A stretch of 64,000 nt of DNA, taken from NCBI RefSeq assembly GCF_027625995.1, contig NZ_CP115396.1, forward strand, positions 3,906,501 to 3,970,500. Direction: 5' to 3'. Positions 7,913 to 16,442 of this stretch are shown here, piece by piece. Origin of the DNA: Hymenobacter yonginensis. Lineage in GTDB: Bacteria > Bacteroidota > Bacteroidia > Cytophagales > Hymenobacteraceae. Each line of letters starts with the position of its first letter. Position 1 is the first letter of the stretch. The position numbers were made by a program, and so were the translations under genes. Under the pieces are notes generated by a model that had not been told where the DNA came from, did no database searches, and was given only the letters and a program-made list of their open reading frames with translations.

Positions 7913-10900
7913 ATGCAAACTTCTACTCTTCGATTTACGCTGGCGGGCGGGCTGCTGCTGGGCGGCCTGGGGGCCTACGCCCAGCCCACCACCTACCCGC
8001 GCAACGGCGTCTACGACCAGCGGCCGGGCCTCTACGCCTTCACCCACGCCACCATCTTCACCGACTACAAAACCAAGCTCACCGACGCTACCCTGCTGGT
8101 GCGCGACGGCAAGGTGGAAGCCGTGGGGCCGAACCTGAAGATTCCGGCCGGCGCGGTGGTGCAGGACCTGAAGGGCAAGTACATCTACCCCGGCTTCGTG
8201 GATCTGGCCGCCAGCTACGGCCTGCCCGAAGTGAAGCCGCCCGAGCGCACCGGCCGCCGCCCACCGCCGCAGTTCGAAACCAAAAAAACCGGCGCCTACG
8301 ACTGGAACCAGGCCATTCATCCGGAAACCCAGGCGGCGCAGGACTTCAAGGTGAACGACGAGCAGGCCGACGTGTACCGCCGCCTGGGCTTCGGGGCGGT
8401 GCTGACGCAGCAGCCCGACGGCATTGCGCGCGGCACGGCGGCGCTGGTGACGCTGGCCACCGCCGGCCACCGCGAAAACGAGGTGCTGCTGCTGGAACGC
8501 GCCGCCGCCGGCTACTCCTTCGACAAGGGCAGCAGCACCCAGAACTACCCCGGCTCGCTGATGGGCAGCATTGCGCTGCTGCGCCAGACGTTTCTGGACG
8601 CCGACTGGAACCAGCGCAACCCCGGCAAAGAGCAAAACCTGTCGCTCAGGGCGTGGCAGGAGCAGCGCAGTCTGCCGCAGATATTTGAGGTGAGCGACAA
8701 GCTGAACGCGCTGCGGGCCGACAAGCTCGGCGACGAGTTCAAAACTCAGTACATCATCAAAAGCCGCGGCGACGAATACCAGCGCCTGACCGACATCAAG
8801 GCCACCGGCGCCTCGTTCGTGGTGAGCCTCAACTTCCCCGACGCCTACAACGTGGACGACGTGTACGACGCCTCCCGCATTTCGCTGGAAGAGCTGAAGC
8901 ACTGGGAAATGGCGCCCGCCAACGCCGCGCTGCTGGCCAAAGCCGGCGTGCCCTTCGCGCTGTCGGCCGCTGATCTGAAAGACAAAAAGAAGTTTCTGCC
9001 CAACCTGCGCAAGGCCATCCAATACGGCCTTACCGAGGAGCAGGCGTTGCGCGCCCTCACGGCCACGCCTGCCGAGCTGATCAAGGCCCAGGACAAAGTA
9101 GGCAGCCTGAAACCCGGCCTGACCGCCAACTTCCTGGTGTGCTCCACCCGCCTGTTTGCCGAAGACAACGTACTGCTCGACAACTGGATCCAGGGCGAGC
9201 GGTACCAGTTCAGCACCCTGCCCGCCGACTACCGCGGCGTGTACACGCTGCAGCTGGTTACGGCCGAAAAGGTGAAGAACAATGAGTTCAAGCTTTCTGC
9301 GGATATGGCGCTCCTCGTGGAAGGCAAGCCGGAAGCGCCCCAGCTGAAAGCGGTGCTAGCGCCGGGAGACACCCTGAAAGGCAGCATTAGCGTGAATGGC
9401 GAGCTGGCGACCATCGTGTTTCCGGCCGGCAAGGATAAAAAGGCGGAGGTCATCCGCCTGAGCGGCTACTACACCCCCGAAACCCGCGTGTTTCAGGGCG
9501 ACGGCCAGCTGCCTGACGCGGCGCTGGTGAAGTGGACCGCCCGCCGCCAGGAAGCCGCCAGCCGCGCCGCCCGGCGCGACTCGGCGAAGGCGCCGGAGCC
9601 GGTGCAGCTCGGGGCCATTCTGTACCCGTTTGCGGCGTACGGCCGCCCAGCCATTCCGCCGCAGGAGACAGTGCTGATCAAAAACGCCACGGTCTGGACC
9701 AGTGAGGCCGCGGGCAAGCTGGAAAACACCGACGTGCTGCTGGTGGGCGGCAAAATCTCGAAAATCGGTAAGAGCCTGACCGCCAAAGACGCCCGCGTGG
9801 TGGACGGCACCGGCAAGCACCTCACGCCGGGCATTATTGATGAGCACTCCCACATCGGCATTATCGGGGGCGTAAACGAAGGCACCCAGGCCGTAACGGC
9901 GGAGGTGCGCATCGGCGACGTGCTCGACCCCGAGGACGTGGACCTGTACCGCGACCTGGCCGGCGGCGTGACGGCGGCGCAGCTGCTGCACGGCTCGGCC
10001 AACCCCATTGGGGGCCAGTCGCAGCTGATTAAGATGCGCTGGGGCGCGGCGCCTGAAGACCTGAAAGTGGCCGGCGCCGATGGGTTCATCAAGTTCGCGC
10101 TCGGCGAAAACGTGAAGCAGTCGAATGCCGGCGAGGCCAACGTGCTGCGCTTCCCGCAGTCGCGCATGGGCGTGGAGCAGGTGTTTGTGGATGCCTTTAC
10201 GCGGGCCCGGGAGTACGAAAAGGAGTGGGCCGCCTACAACAAGCTCGGCAAAGGCAAGCAGAAGAAAACCGAAGCTCCGCGGCGCGACCTGGAGCTGGAC
10301 GCGCTGGTGGAAATCCTCAACAACAAGCGCTTCATCACCTGCCACAGCTACGTGCAGAGCGAAATCAACATGCTGCTGAGCGTGGCCGACCGGATGGGCT
10401 TCAAGGTGAACACGTTCACCCATATTCTGGAAGGCTACAAAGTGGCCGACAAGATGAAGGCCCACGGCGCCGCCGCCAGCACCTTCGCCGACTGGTGGGG
10501 CTACAAAAACGAGGTGCGCGACGCTATTCCCTACAACGCCGCCATCATGCACGATGCCGGCCTGAACGTGGCCATCAACTCCGACGACGCCGAAATGAGC
10601 CGCCGCCTCAACCAGGAAGCCGCCAAAACGGTGAAGTACGGCGGGCTGTCGGAAGAGGAAGCGCTGAAGCTGGTGACCATCAACCCGGCCCGCATGCTGC
10701 ACCTGGACCAGCAGATGGGCAGCATCCGGGAAGGCAAAGATGCCGATGTGGTGCTGTGGAGTGGCCACCCGCTGAGCGTGTACTCCCACGCCGAGCGCAC
10801 CTTCGTGGATGGCCGCCAGTTCTTCGACCTGGAGTCGGATAAGGTGCTGCGCCAGGACATGGAGCGGGAGCGGCTGCGCATTGTGCAGAAAATGCTGGCG

Positions 10901-10999
10901 GCCAAGAAAGGCGGCGCGCCCACCCAAACGGCCACCGCCAAACCCACCGGCCACTTTCACTGCGACACCGACGGCGAGGAAAAAGAGCTGGACCAGTAG
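7913..10999 (+). CDS. Exported tandem amidohydrolase, metal site only in the second half
   Basis: At 1028 aa with a signal peptide (MQTSTLRFTLAGGLLLGGLGAYAQ), this protein holds two amidohydrolase-like (TIM-barrel) halves. The second half has the metal-binding signature: HSH at residues 645-647 (DEHSHIG), later histidines in ITCHSYVQ and NTFTHILEG, and an aspartate in AINSDDAEMSRR. The first half has the same entry strand (GKYIYPGFVDLAASYGLPE) but no HxH. A typical N-terminal beta-sandwich and the C-terminal GSIREGKDADVVLWSGHPL also mark the family. The substrate is unknown; such periplasmic proteins are related to imidazolonepropionase/dipeptidase-like enzymes. It is followed 65 bases later by a second amidohydrolase-like gene, probably one operon. 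Confidence 0.88.
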   Translation: MQTSTLRFTLAGGLLLGGLGAYAQPTTYPRNGVYDQRPGLYAFTHATIFTDYKTKLTDATLLVRDGKVEAVGPNLKIPAGAVVQDLKGKYIYPGFVDLAASYGLPEVKPPERTGRRPPPQFETKKTGAYDWNQAIHPETQAAQDFKVNDEQADVYRRLGFGAVLTQQPDGIARGTAALVTLATAGHRENEVLLLERAAAGYSFDKGSSTQNYPGSLMGSIALLRQTFLDADWNQRNPGKEQNLSLRAWQEQRSLPQIFEVSDKLNALRADKLGDEFKTQYIIKSRGDEYQRLTDIKATGASFVVSLNFPDAYNVDDVYDASRISLEELKHWEMAPANAALLAKAGVPFALSAADLKDKKKFLPNLRKAIQYGLTEEQALRALTATPAELIKAQDKVGSLKPGLTANFLVCSTRLFAEDNVLLDNWIQGERYQFSTLPADYRGVYTLQLVTAEKVKNNEFKLSADMALLVEGKPEAPQLKAVLAPGDTLKGSISVNGELATIVFPAGKDKKAEVIRLSGYYTPETRVFQGDGQLPDAALVKWTARRQEAASRAARRDSAKAPEPVQLGAILYPFAAYGRPAIPPQETVLIKNATVWTSEAAGKLENTDVLLVGGKISKIGKSLTAKDARVVDGTGKHLTPGIIDEHSHIGIIGGVNEGTQAVTAEVRIGDVLDPEDVDLYRDLAGGVTAAQLLHGSANPIGGQSQLIKMRWGAAPEDLKVAGADGFIKFALGENVKQSNAGEANVLRFPQSRMGVEQVFVDAFTRAREYEKEWAAYNKLGKGKQKKTEAPRRDLELDALVEILNNKRFITCHSYVQSEINMLLSVADRMGFKVNTFTHILEGYKVADKMKAHGAAASTFADWWGYKNEVRDAIPYNAAIMHDAGLNVAINSDDAEMSRRLNQEAAKTVKYGGLSEEEALKLVTINPARMLHLDQQMGSIREGKDADVVLWSGHPLSVYSHAERTFVDGRQFFDLESDKVLRQDMERERLRIVQKMLAAKKGGAPTQTATAKPTGHFHCDTDGEEKELDQ

Positions 11000-11064
11000 A
11001 ACAGAACGATTAACTCCACCGCGCCACTTAGAAGGGCGCTGGACTACCAGAAACTTCAGCAACA

Positions 11065-12366
11065 ATGAAACAACTACTGTTCTGCTTACCCCTGCTGACG
11101 GCTCTCACGGCTGCCGCGCAGGTACCCATGCCGGCCCCGGCCCAAAGCAAGCCGATTCTGCTGGTGGGCGGCAACCTGCACGTGGGCAATGGCACGGTGG
11201 TGCCCGACGCCGCCGTGGCCTTCGACAAAGGCCGCATCACCTACGCGGGCGCCCAAAGCGGCTTCGCGCAGCGCGCCGGCTACGAGGTGATTGACGTGAA
11301 AGGGCAAGAAGTGTACCCCGGGCTGATTCTGCCCAACACCACGCTGGGCCTCACCGAAGTGGAATCCATCCGGGCGACGGTGGACGAGCAGGAAGTGGGC
11401 CAGATGAACCCCAACGTCCGCTCCCTGATTGCCTACAACACCGACTCCGACATCATCCCGACGGTGCGCACCAACGGCGTGCTGCTGGCCCAGATTACGC
11501 CCCGCGGCGGGATGCTGTCGGGCCAGAGCAGCATTGTGCAGCTCGATGCTTGGAACTGGCAGGACGCCGCCGTGCGCCCCGACGACGGCCTGCACCTGAA
11601 CTGGCCGGCCATGGTGCTCAAGCTCAACCCCGCCGAAGACGAAAAGGCGGTGGAGCGCCGCACCAAAGAGCGCCAGACCCAGCTGCGCGACCTGGAAGCC
11701 ATGCTCACCGAAGCCGCCGCCTACAAGAGCCTGCCGGCCGGCCACCGCGAAAACCTGCGGCTGTCGGCACTGAGCGGCATTTTCGACGGCTCCAAAACCC
11801 TGTTCATCCACGCCGACTACGGCAAGGAAATAGTGGAAGCGGTGAGCTTCGCCAAGCGGCTGGGCGCGCAGAAGGTGGCCGTGGTAGGCGCCCGCGACGC
11901 TTGGATGATGCTGGACTTCCTGAAGCAGCACGACATTGCCGTGGTGCTCTCGCGCACCCACGCCCTGCCCCGCCGCCCCGGCGACGACTACGACCTGCCC
12001 TACCGGCTGCCCAGCATCCTGCAGCAGGCCGGCATCCGCTACTGCCTTGATTATGAAGGCAGCATGGAAACGGCCGGCTCGCGCAACCTGGCCTTCATTG
12101 CGGGCACCTCGGCTGGCTTCGGCCTCACCCAGGAGCAGGCCCTGACGGCCGTCACGCTCAGCCCCGCCCGCATCCTGGGCATCGACAAAGACTACGGCAG
12201 CCTGGAAACCGGCAAAAGCGCCACTCTGGTGGTAAGCAGCGGCGACCTGCTGGACATGCGCACCAACAACGTCACCCACGCCTACATCGACGGCCGCGCG
12301 TTCAGCTCCGAGAACAAGCAGCTCTACCTGAACCGCAAGTTCAAGAGCAAGTACAGCATGCCGTAA
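11065..12366 (+). CDS. Exported amidohydrolase-fold protein without metal ligands
   Basis: A signal peptide (MKQLLFCLPLLTALTAAAQ) starts a 433-aa protein of amidohydrolase fold. The entry strand GQEVYPGLILPNTTLGLTEVES lacks the HxH motif. The later region holds GTSAGFGLTQEQALTAVTLSPARILGIDKDYGSLETGKSATLVV, the standard C-terminal block of the family. No clear catalytic aspartate or histidines are visible. It resembles the first half of the upstream 1028-aa protein. It may be a non-catalytic partner of that enzyme, which is an inference from adjacency and shared loss of the metal site. Confidence 0.85.
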   Translation: MKQLLFCLPLLTALTAAAQVPMPAPAQSKPILLVGGNLHVGNGTVVPDAAVAFDKGRITYAGAQSGFAQRAGYEVIDVKGQEVYPGLILPNTTLGLTEVESIRATVDEQEVGQMNPNVRSLIAYNTDSDIIPTVRTNGVLLAQITPRGGMLSGQSSIVQLDAWNWQDAAVRPDDGLHLNWPAMVLKLNPAEDEKAVERRTKERQTQLRDLEAMLTEAAAYKSLPAGHRENLRLSALSGIFDGSKTLFIHADYGKEIVEAVSFAKRLGAQKVAVVGARDAWMMLDFLKQHDIAVVLSRTHALPRRPGDDYDLPYRLPSILQQAGIRYCLDYEGSMETAGSRNLAFIAGTSAGFGLTQEQALTAVTLSPARILGIDKDYGSLETGKSATLVVSSGDLLDMRTNNVTHAYIDGRAFSSENKQLYLNRKFKSKYSMP

Positions 12367-12379
12367 GCTGGAATCTGGG

Positions 12380-12427
12380 CACATGCAAAGGGGCCGACTC
12401 CACGTGGAGTCGGCCCCTTTGCATGTG
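12380..12427. terminator. 48-bp perfect palindrome, convergent terminator
   Basis: The 48 bases are their own exact reverse complement (centre CCACGTGG), with CCCCTTTG on each side of the stem. It lies between convergent genes (amidohydrolase and suhB), so both transcripts would form the same hairpin. Confidence 0.9.
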
Positions 12428-12441
12428 TGCGAACTGTCAGG

Positions 12442-13236
12442 CTACTTCCAGAACTCCCGGATGGTGTCCTGCATTTCCTGGTGCACGTGGCCGTTGGAGG
12501 CCAGCACTTGCCGCCCAAACAGCGGGTCGCCATCCTGCAGAAACTCGGTGGTGCGGCCGCCGGCCTCGGTCACAAGCAGCAAGCCGGCCGATACGTCGTA
12601 GGAGTTGAGGTTGAACTCGAAGAAGCCCTCGAAGCGGCCGGCCGCCACGTAGGCCAGATCCACGGCCGCCGAGCCCAGCCGCCGCACGCCGTGCGACTTG
12701 CGCATAAACGCGCCCAGCACCTGCAGGTAGTCGTCCATCAGCCCGAAGTCGGTGTAGGGGAAGCCGGTGGCAATGAGCGAGCTGTTGAGGTCGGGCACGT
12801 CGCTGACGTGGATGGGCAGCTCGTTGCAGAAGGCGCCGGCGCCTTTGGCGGCCCGGAAGCACTCGTCGCGCACCACTTCGTACACCACGCCCGCCACCAG
12901 CTCCTGCCCCCGGATCAACCCCACGCTCACGGAGTACACAGGCAGGCCGTGCACGAAGTTGGTGGTGCCGTCGAGCGGGTCGATAATCCAGTTGAACTCC
13001 TCGGCGCGGTCGGCGCCTTCGGTGCCTTCCTCGGTGATGAAGCCGGCCTCGGGCAACACCTCGCGCAGGCCCGCTACCAGCAGCTTCTCGGTTTCCTTGT
13101 CCACGTACGACACCAGGTCGTGGACGCCTTTGCTCTCAATCTGGCCGCGGTGAAAAGTAGCCGCCTCCTGGCGGATGAACTGCCCGGCGTGCCGCGTGAC
13201 GGCCGCCAGCTGAAAGCTGATTTCGTTGTAATCCAT
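12442..13236 (-). CDS. suhB: Inositol monophosphatase family protein
   Basis: A 264-aa Mg-dependent phosphatase of the inositol monophosphatase/SuhB family. The two signature motifs are present: WIIDPLDGTTNFVHGLP and the C-terminal DVSAGLLLVTEAGG. A further acidic site is FITEEGTEG. I start it at the ATG at 13236 (MDYNEISFQL), because the alternative ATG at 13248 lies inside a repeat element. It could hydrolyse inositol-1-phosphate or act as an rRNA-maturation factor like E. coli SuhB; the sequence does not decide between these. Confidence 0.92.
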   Translation of the reverse strand: MDYNEISFQLAAVTRHAGQFIRQEAATFHRGQIESKGVHDLVSYVDKETEKLLVAGLREVLPEAGFITEEGTEGADRAEEFNWIIDPLDGTTNFVHGLPVYSVSVGLIRGQELVAGVVYEVVRDECFRAAKGAGAFCNELPIHVSDVPDLNSSLIATGFPYTDFGLMDDYLQVLGAFMRKSHGVRRLGSAAVDLAYVAAGRFEGFFEFNLNSYDVSAGLLLVTEAGGRTTEFLQDGDPLFGRQVLASNGHVHQEMQDTIREFWK

Positions 13237-13240
13237 AGAA

Positions 13241-13375
13241 TGTAGCATAAGCTTTAGCTTGTGCCTTGAGTTGAAAGAAAAGCACCTTACCGAAGCAGCA
13301 ATGGCTTTTTGGAAGGCGCTGAAGAACGCATACGGGTTGCGGTGGCTGACGGCACAGGCTGAAGCCTATGCTACA
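13241..13375. repeat. Imperfect inverted repeat overlapping the lnt stop codon
   Basis: The arms at 13241-13265 (TGTAGCATAAGC...) and 13351-13375 pair with three mismatches in 25. The right arm covers the last codons and stop of lnt. The left arm reaches the upstream edge of suhB. Confidence 0.85.
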
Positions 13376-15027
13376 CTTCGGCGCCGCACACCCTGCACCA
13401 CCGTGAAACCCAGCAGCAGCGCCGCCAGCACCTGGCAGGCGGGCCCGATCAGCTCGCCGTGGCGGACGTAGAACGTCTGCTCGGTGTTGAGGTGCACGGT
13501 GTAGCGGCGGGCGTCCTGCGTCCACCAGGCGGTGCGCGCCAGGAACTCGCCTTTCTGGTTGATGAAGGCCGAAATGCCCGTGTTAGCTGAACGAGCTACG
13601 TCGCGGCGGGTTTCGATGGCACGCAACGTGGCGTACTGCACGTGCTGCTGGTGGCCGGGCGAATCGGACCACCAGCCGTCGTTGGTGATGATGCCGATGA
13701 GGGTGGCGCCGCGCTTCACATATTCAGCCATGAAGTCGCCGTACACCGACTCGTAGCAGATGCTGGGTGCCAGGCGCAGGCCAGGCGTGGCGGTCTGGAA
13801 CACGGTGCGCTCGTCTTGGCTGCCGTAGGAGCCCACGAAGCCACCCAGGTCGATGTTGTTGATGAGCGAGGCCAGCGCCACCGGCACCTTCTCCACGCCC
13901 GGCACCAGCCTGGACTTGTGGTAGAACGTCACGGCCCCCGTAGCGCCCGGGAAGTGCACGGCCGTGTTCGATACGTCGTAGTAGCCGAGGTCGTCGCGGA
14001 AGCGGGCGGTGGGCGTGGCGGTTTCCTTAGAAGGGTACTGCGTGATGCTGGTGATGCCCGTAATCAGCTCCAGGCCAGGGTGCTGCCCCAGAAAGTTGCG
14101 CACCCGCTGAATCTTAGGGTTGGCATCAAACGACTGTTCGAAATACGGTTCTTCCAGCGCCGTTTCGGGCCAGAGCACCAGCTTGGTCTGGGGCGTAAGC
14201 TGCTGCTCGGTGAGGCGGATGAGGCGGCTGAGTTGCTCGTCGTAGGGAATGAAGTTGGGCGTGCTGCTGAACTTCTCCAGGTACGGATCTACGTTGGGCT
14301 GAATCACCACCACCTCGGCGGCCGCACCCTTTTCCTGGTAGTTGCTGCCGATGAAATACGACAGGCCGATGGGCAGCAGAGCAGCTACCAGCGGAGCCAG
14401 CCAGCGCCGGGCCGGGCCATCCGTGGCCGAACGCCGATATAGCGCCCCAAACGCTAGGATGTTCACGGCCCACATCCAGACGGAGCCGCCTAGGAAGCCG
14501 GTGTACTCGTACCACTGCACCAGGTAGTTGGCCTGCGCGAAGCCGTTGCCGAGCGTGAGCCAGGGCCAGGTGAGGTCCCAGTGCAGGTGCAGCTGCTCGA
14601 AGGCAATCCAGTAGACCGGCAACGACAGATAGCCCAGCACCGAACCGGCCAGCCGCTTGGTGTGGTAAAACGCCATAACGGGCGCGCTCATCAGCAGGGC
14701 ATTAAGCACCACGGCCGTGATGCCGCCGCCCAGCGTGCTGTAGCTCACCCAGTAGGTGGTGAAGGCGTTCCAGAGCAGCAGACTGAGGTAGGCGTAGCGA
14801 AACACCTTCCAGCCGCTGGCCCCGCGCTGCACCAGCAGCTGCTCCATCCGTAAAAATGGCACCCAGGTCACCAGCAGCACCAGCGCCAGCGGGCCGGGGT
14901 GCACCGGCCAGCCCAGCCAGAGCAGCGCCGCGCTCAGCAGCGCCAGCAGGCTGGGCAACCAGTAGGCCAGGCGGCCGGCGGTGGGCGCGGCCGTTTCGGC
15001 GGAAGTCAGGGTGGGGTTATTCGTCAC
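13366..15027 (-). CDS. lnt: Apolipoprotein N-acyltransferase
   Basis: Lnt adds the third acyl chain to lipoproteins in the inner membrane. The protein has several N-terminal membrane segments followed by a nitrilase-like domain whose Glu-Lys-Cys triad is visible: Glu in LVLWPETALEEP, Lys in FYHKSRLVPGVEKVP and Cys in LAPSICYESVYGDF. I choose the GTG at 15027 (VTNNPTLTSAETA), giving 553 aa and an 11-base overlap with the end of rsmI; the open frame upstream has no hydrophobic or conserved content. The last codons lie in a repeat. Several lipoproteins in the window would be substrates. Confidence 0.93.
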   Translation of the reverse strand: MTNNPTLTSAETAAPTAGRLAYWLPSLLALLSAALLWLGWPVHPGPLALVLLVTWVPFLRMEQLLVQRGASGWKVFRYAYLSLLLWNAFTTYWVSYSTLGGGITAVVLNALLMSAPVMAFYHTKRLAGSVLGYLSLPVYWIAFEQLHLHWDLTWPWLTLGNGFAQANYLVQWYEYTGFLGGSVWMWAVNILAFGALYRRSATDGPARRWLAPLVAALLPIGLSYFIGSNYQEKGAAAEVVVIQPNVDPYLEKFSSTPNFIPYDEQLSRLIRLTEQQLTPQTKLVLWPETALEEPYFEQSFDANPKIQRVRNFLGQHPGLELITGITSITQYPSKETATPTARFRDDLGYYDVSNTAVHFPGATGAVTFYHKSRLVPGVEKVPVALASLINNIDLGGFVGSYGSQDERTVFQTATPGLRLAPSICYESVYGDFMAEYVKRGATLIGIITNDGWWSDSPGHQQHVQYATLRAIETRRDVARSANTGISAFINQKGEFLARTAWWTQDARRYTVHLNTEQTFYVRHGELIGPACQVLAALLLGFTVVQGVRRRSVA

Positions 15028-15757
15028 GGTCGTCGGTTGCGTAGCGGTCTTGCTTGATGCGTTCTTCCTTTTCGCGGCCCTGCACCACCAGCACAATCTC
15101 GCCTTTGATGGCGGCGCGGGCGGCGAAGTTGGCAGCCAGCTCGGCCAGCGGAGCCGTCACGGTTTCCTCGAACAGCTTGGTTAGCTCGCGGCTCACGGAG
15201 GCGGGGCGCTCGGGGCCCAGCACGGCGGCCAGCTGCTCCAGCGTCTTCACAATCCGGTGCGGCGACTCGTAGAAAATCATGGTGCGGTGCTCGTGCGCCA
15301 GCTCCTGCAGGCGGGTCTGGCGGCCCTTCTTCACGGGCAGGAAGCCCTCGAACGTGAACCGCTCGGCCCCGAAGCCCGACTTGAGCAGCGCCGGCACGAA
15401 GGCCGTGGCGCCCGGCAGGCACTCCACCCGCAGGCCCCGGGCCAGGCACTCGCGCACCAGCAGAAAGCCGGGGTCGGAAATGCCAGGCGTGCCGGCGTCG
15501 GAAACCAGGGCCATGGTTTCGCCGCGCTCCAGGCGCTCCAGCAGCCGCTGCACCTGCTGGTGCTCGTTGTGGAGGTGGTAGCTAAGCATGGGCTTTTTCA
15601 GGCCCAGGTGCTGCAGCAGGCGGCCGCTGGTGCGGGTGTCTTCGGCCAATACCGTATCCACTTCGCCCAGAATCCGGATGGCCCGCAGGGTGATATCCTC
15701 CAGGTTGCCGATGGGCGTGGGCACGAGGTAAAGCAGGGTTTTGGGAGCGTCAGCCAT
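15017..15757 (-). CDS. rsmI: 16S rRNA (cytidine-1402-2'-O)-methyltransferase RsmI
   Basis: A 246-aa tetrapyrrole-methylase-fold enzyme. It carries the RsmI hallmarks LYLVPTPIGNLEDITLRAI near the N-terminus, AEDTRTSGRLLQHLG, and ALVSDAGTPGISDPGFLLVRE. It methylates the 2'-OH of C1402 in the decoding centre. The ATG at 15757 (MADAPKTLLYLVPTP) is preferred, because the upstream extension is translated from repeat sequence. The gene overlaps lnt by 11 bases and is probably co-transcribed with it. Confidence 0.96.
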   Translation of the reverse strand: MADAPKTLLYLVPTPIGNLEDITLRAIRILGEVDTVLAEDTRTSGRLLQHLGLKKPMLSYHLHNEHQQVQRLLERLERGETMALVSDAGTPGISDPGFLLVRECLARGLRVECLPGATAFVPALLKSGFGAERFTFEGFLPVKKGRQTRLQELAHEHRTMIFYESPHRIVKTLEQLAAVLGPERPASVSRELTKLFEETVTAPLAELAANFAARAAIKGEIVLVVQGREKEERIKQDRYATDDRDE

Positions 15758-15789
15758 AGCCGCAAAGGTAGCGGAGTTGCGGGCTGCGA

Positions 15790-15874
15790 GTAGCGCGAAC
15801 TTTGTAGTTCGCGCACTCACACCGTTCAGGCAGTTGGTATGGCGTGGGGACGCGAACTACAAAGTTCGCGCTAC
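15790..15874. repeat. Inverted repeat, family A, overlapping the next gene's stop
   Basis: The arms at 15790-15814 and 15851-15874 match the element at 5819-5939 (GCGCGAACTTTGTAGTTCGCGC core). The right arm includes the stop codon (15871-15873) of the leftward pterin dehydratase gene. Confidence 0.9.
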
Positions 15875-16392
15875 TGCCCGCCGTACTCGGCGGCCAGCTG
15901 GTCGATGGCGGCGGCCAGGGCGTGGTCTTTGTCGGTGACGGTGTTGCCGGCGTCGTGGGTGTGCAGGCGGAAGCTGACCACGTTGTACTCGTTGCTCCAC
16001 CAAGGGTGATGCTGCTGGTGCTCGGCTTCCTCGGCCACGTCGGTCATGAAGCTGAAGGCCACTTTGAAGTCGGGGAAGCGGAAGGTGCGGGTCAGGGTGT
16101 TATCGGTTTCGGTCCACATGGGGGTTGGGAGATTAGGGTTCGGTGTATTGCCCGGTCTGACGGCAGAAGAATGCTTCTTGGGGTGCTTCGCTCTGAGCTC
16201 TGTCAGTTGCCGGTCTATATCGGTGGTGGCTTCAATGGCTTGCCGCAGTATTGCGTCGACATCCGTGCCCGTCATTTCGATTGCCAGGCCGTGCCGGGAC
16301 TCCAAACGAACTACATATACACCGTTGGATACCTCTTTGTACGTGAAGCTCCAGCCGGGTGGCAGGTTGGGACTATCGGATTCAGTCCACAT
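15871..16392 (-). CDS. phhB: Pterin-4a-carbinolamine dehydratase with an extra N-terminal cassette
   Basis: Residues 92-173 form a complete pterin-4a-carbinolamine dehydratase (MWTETDNTLTRTFRFPDF..., EAEHQQHHPWWSNEYNVVSFRLHTHDAGNTVTDKD), with the HH-P-W and THDAG motifs. This enzyme normally has about 75-110 aa and could start alone at the ATG at 16119. In the same frame upstream lie 91 residues of a different domain (PPGWSFTYKEVSNGVYVVRLES...), which resembles small orphan proteins of Bacteroidota. Both parts begin with MWTE[S/T]D, encoded by a near-identical 31-base repeat 273 bases apart. Either this is a fusion or two stacked starts; the dehydratase call itself is firm. Confidence 0.88.
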   Translation of the reverse strand: MWTESDSPNLPPGWSFTYKEVSNGVYVVRLESRHGLAIEMTGTDVDAILRQAIEATTDIDRQLTELRAKHPKKHSSAVRPGNTPNPNLPTPMWTETDNTLTRTFRFPDFKVAFSFMTDVAEEAEHQQHHPWWSNEYNVVSFRLHTHDAGNTVTDKDHALAAAIDQLAAEYGGQ

Positions 16393-16404
16393 GGGGGTTG
16401 AGGG
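16101..16404. repeat. Direct repeat pair flanking the N-terminal cassette of phhB
   Basis: The copies at 16101-16131 and 16374-16404 agree in 27 of 31 bases and include CCACATGGGGGTTG, i.e. the ATG and first codons on the minus strand. Their period is 273 bases, exactly 91 codons, which keeps the frame open. Confidence 0.85.
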
Positions 16405-16442
16405 TTGCAGTACAAAGTGAAGGGCAGGCTGAGTAACTCAGC

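Noticed and set aside
9356..11065. 569-aa open frame antisense to the tandem amidohydrolase
   Set aside because: The plus-strand frame has a signal peptide and enzyme motifs; the antisense product is a His/Val/Gln-rich composition typical of reverse frames in GC-rich genes.
12427..13245. 272-aa plus-strand frame across suhB
   Set aside because: It shadows the inositol monophosphatase gene, whose motifs are unambiguous.
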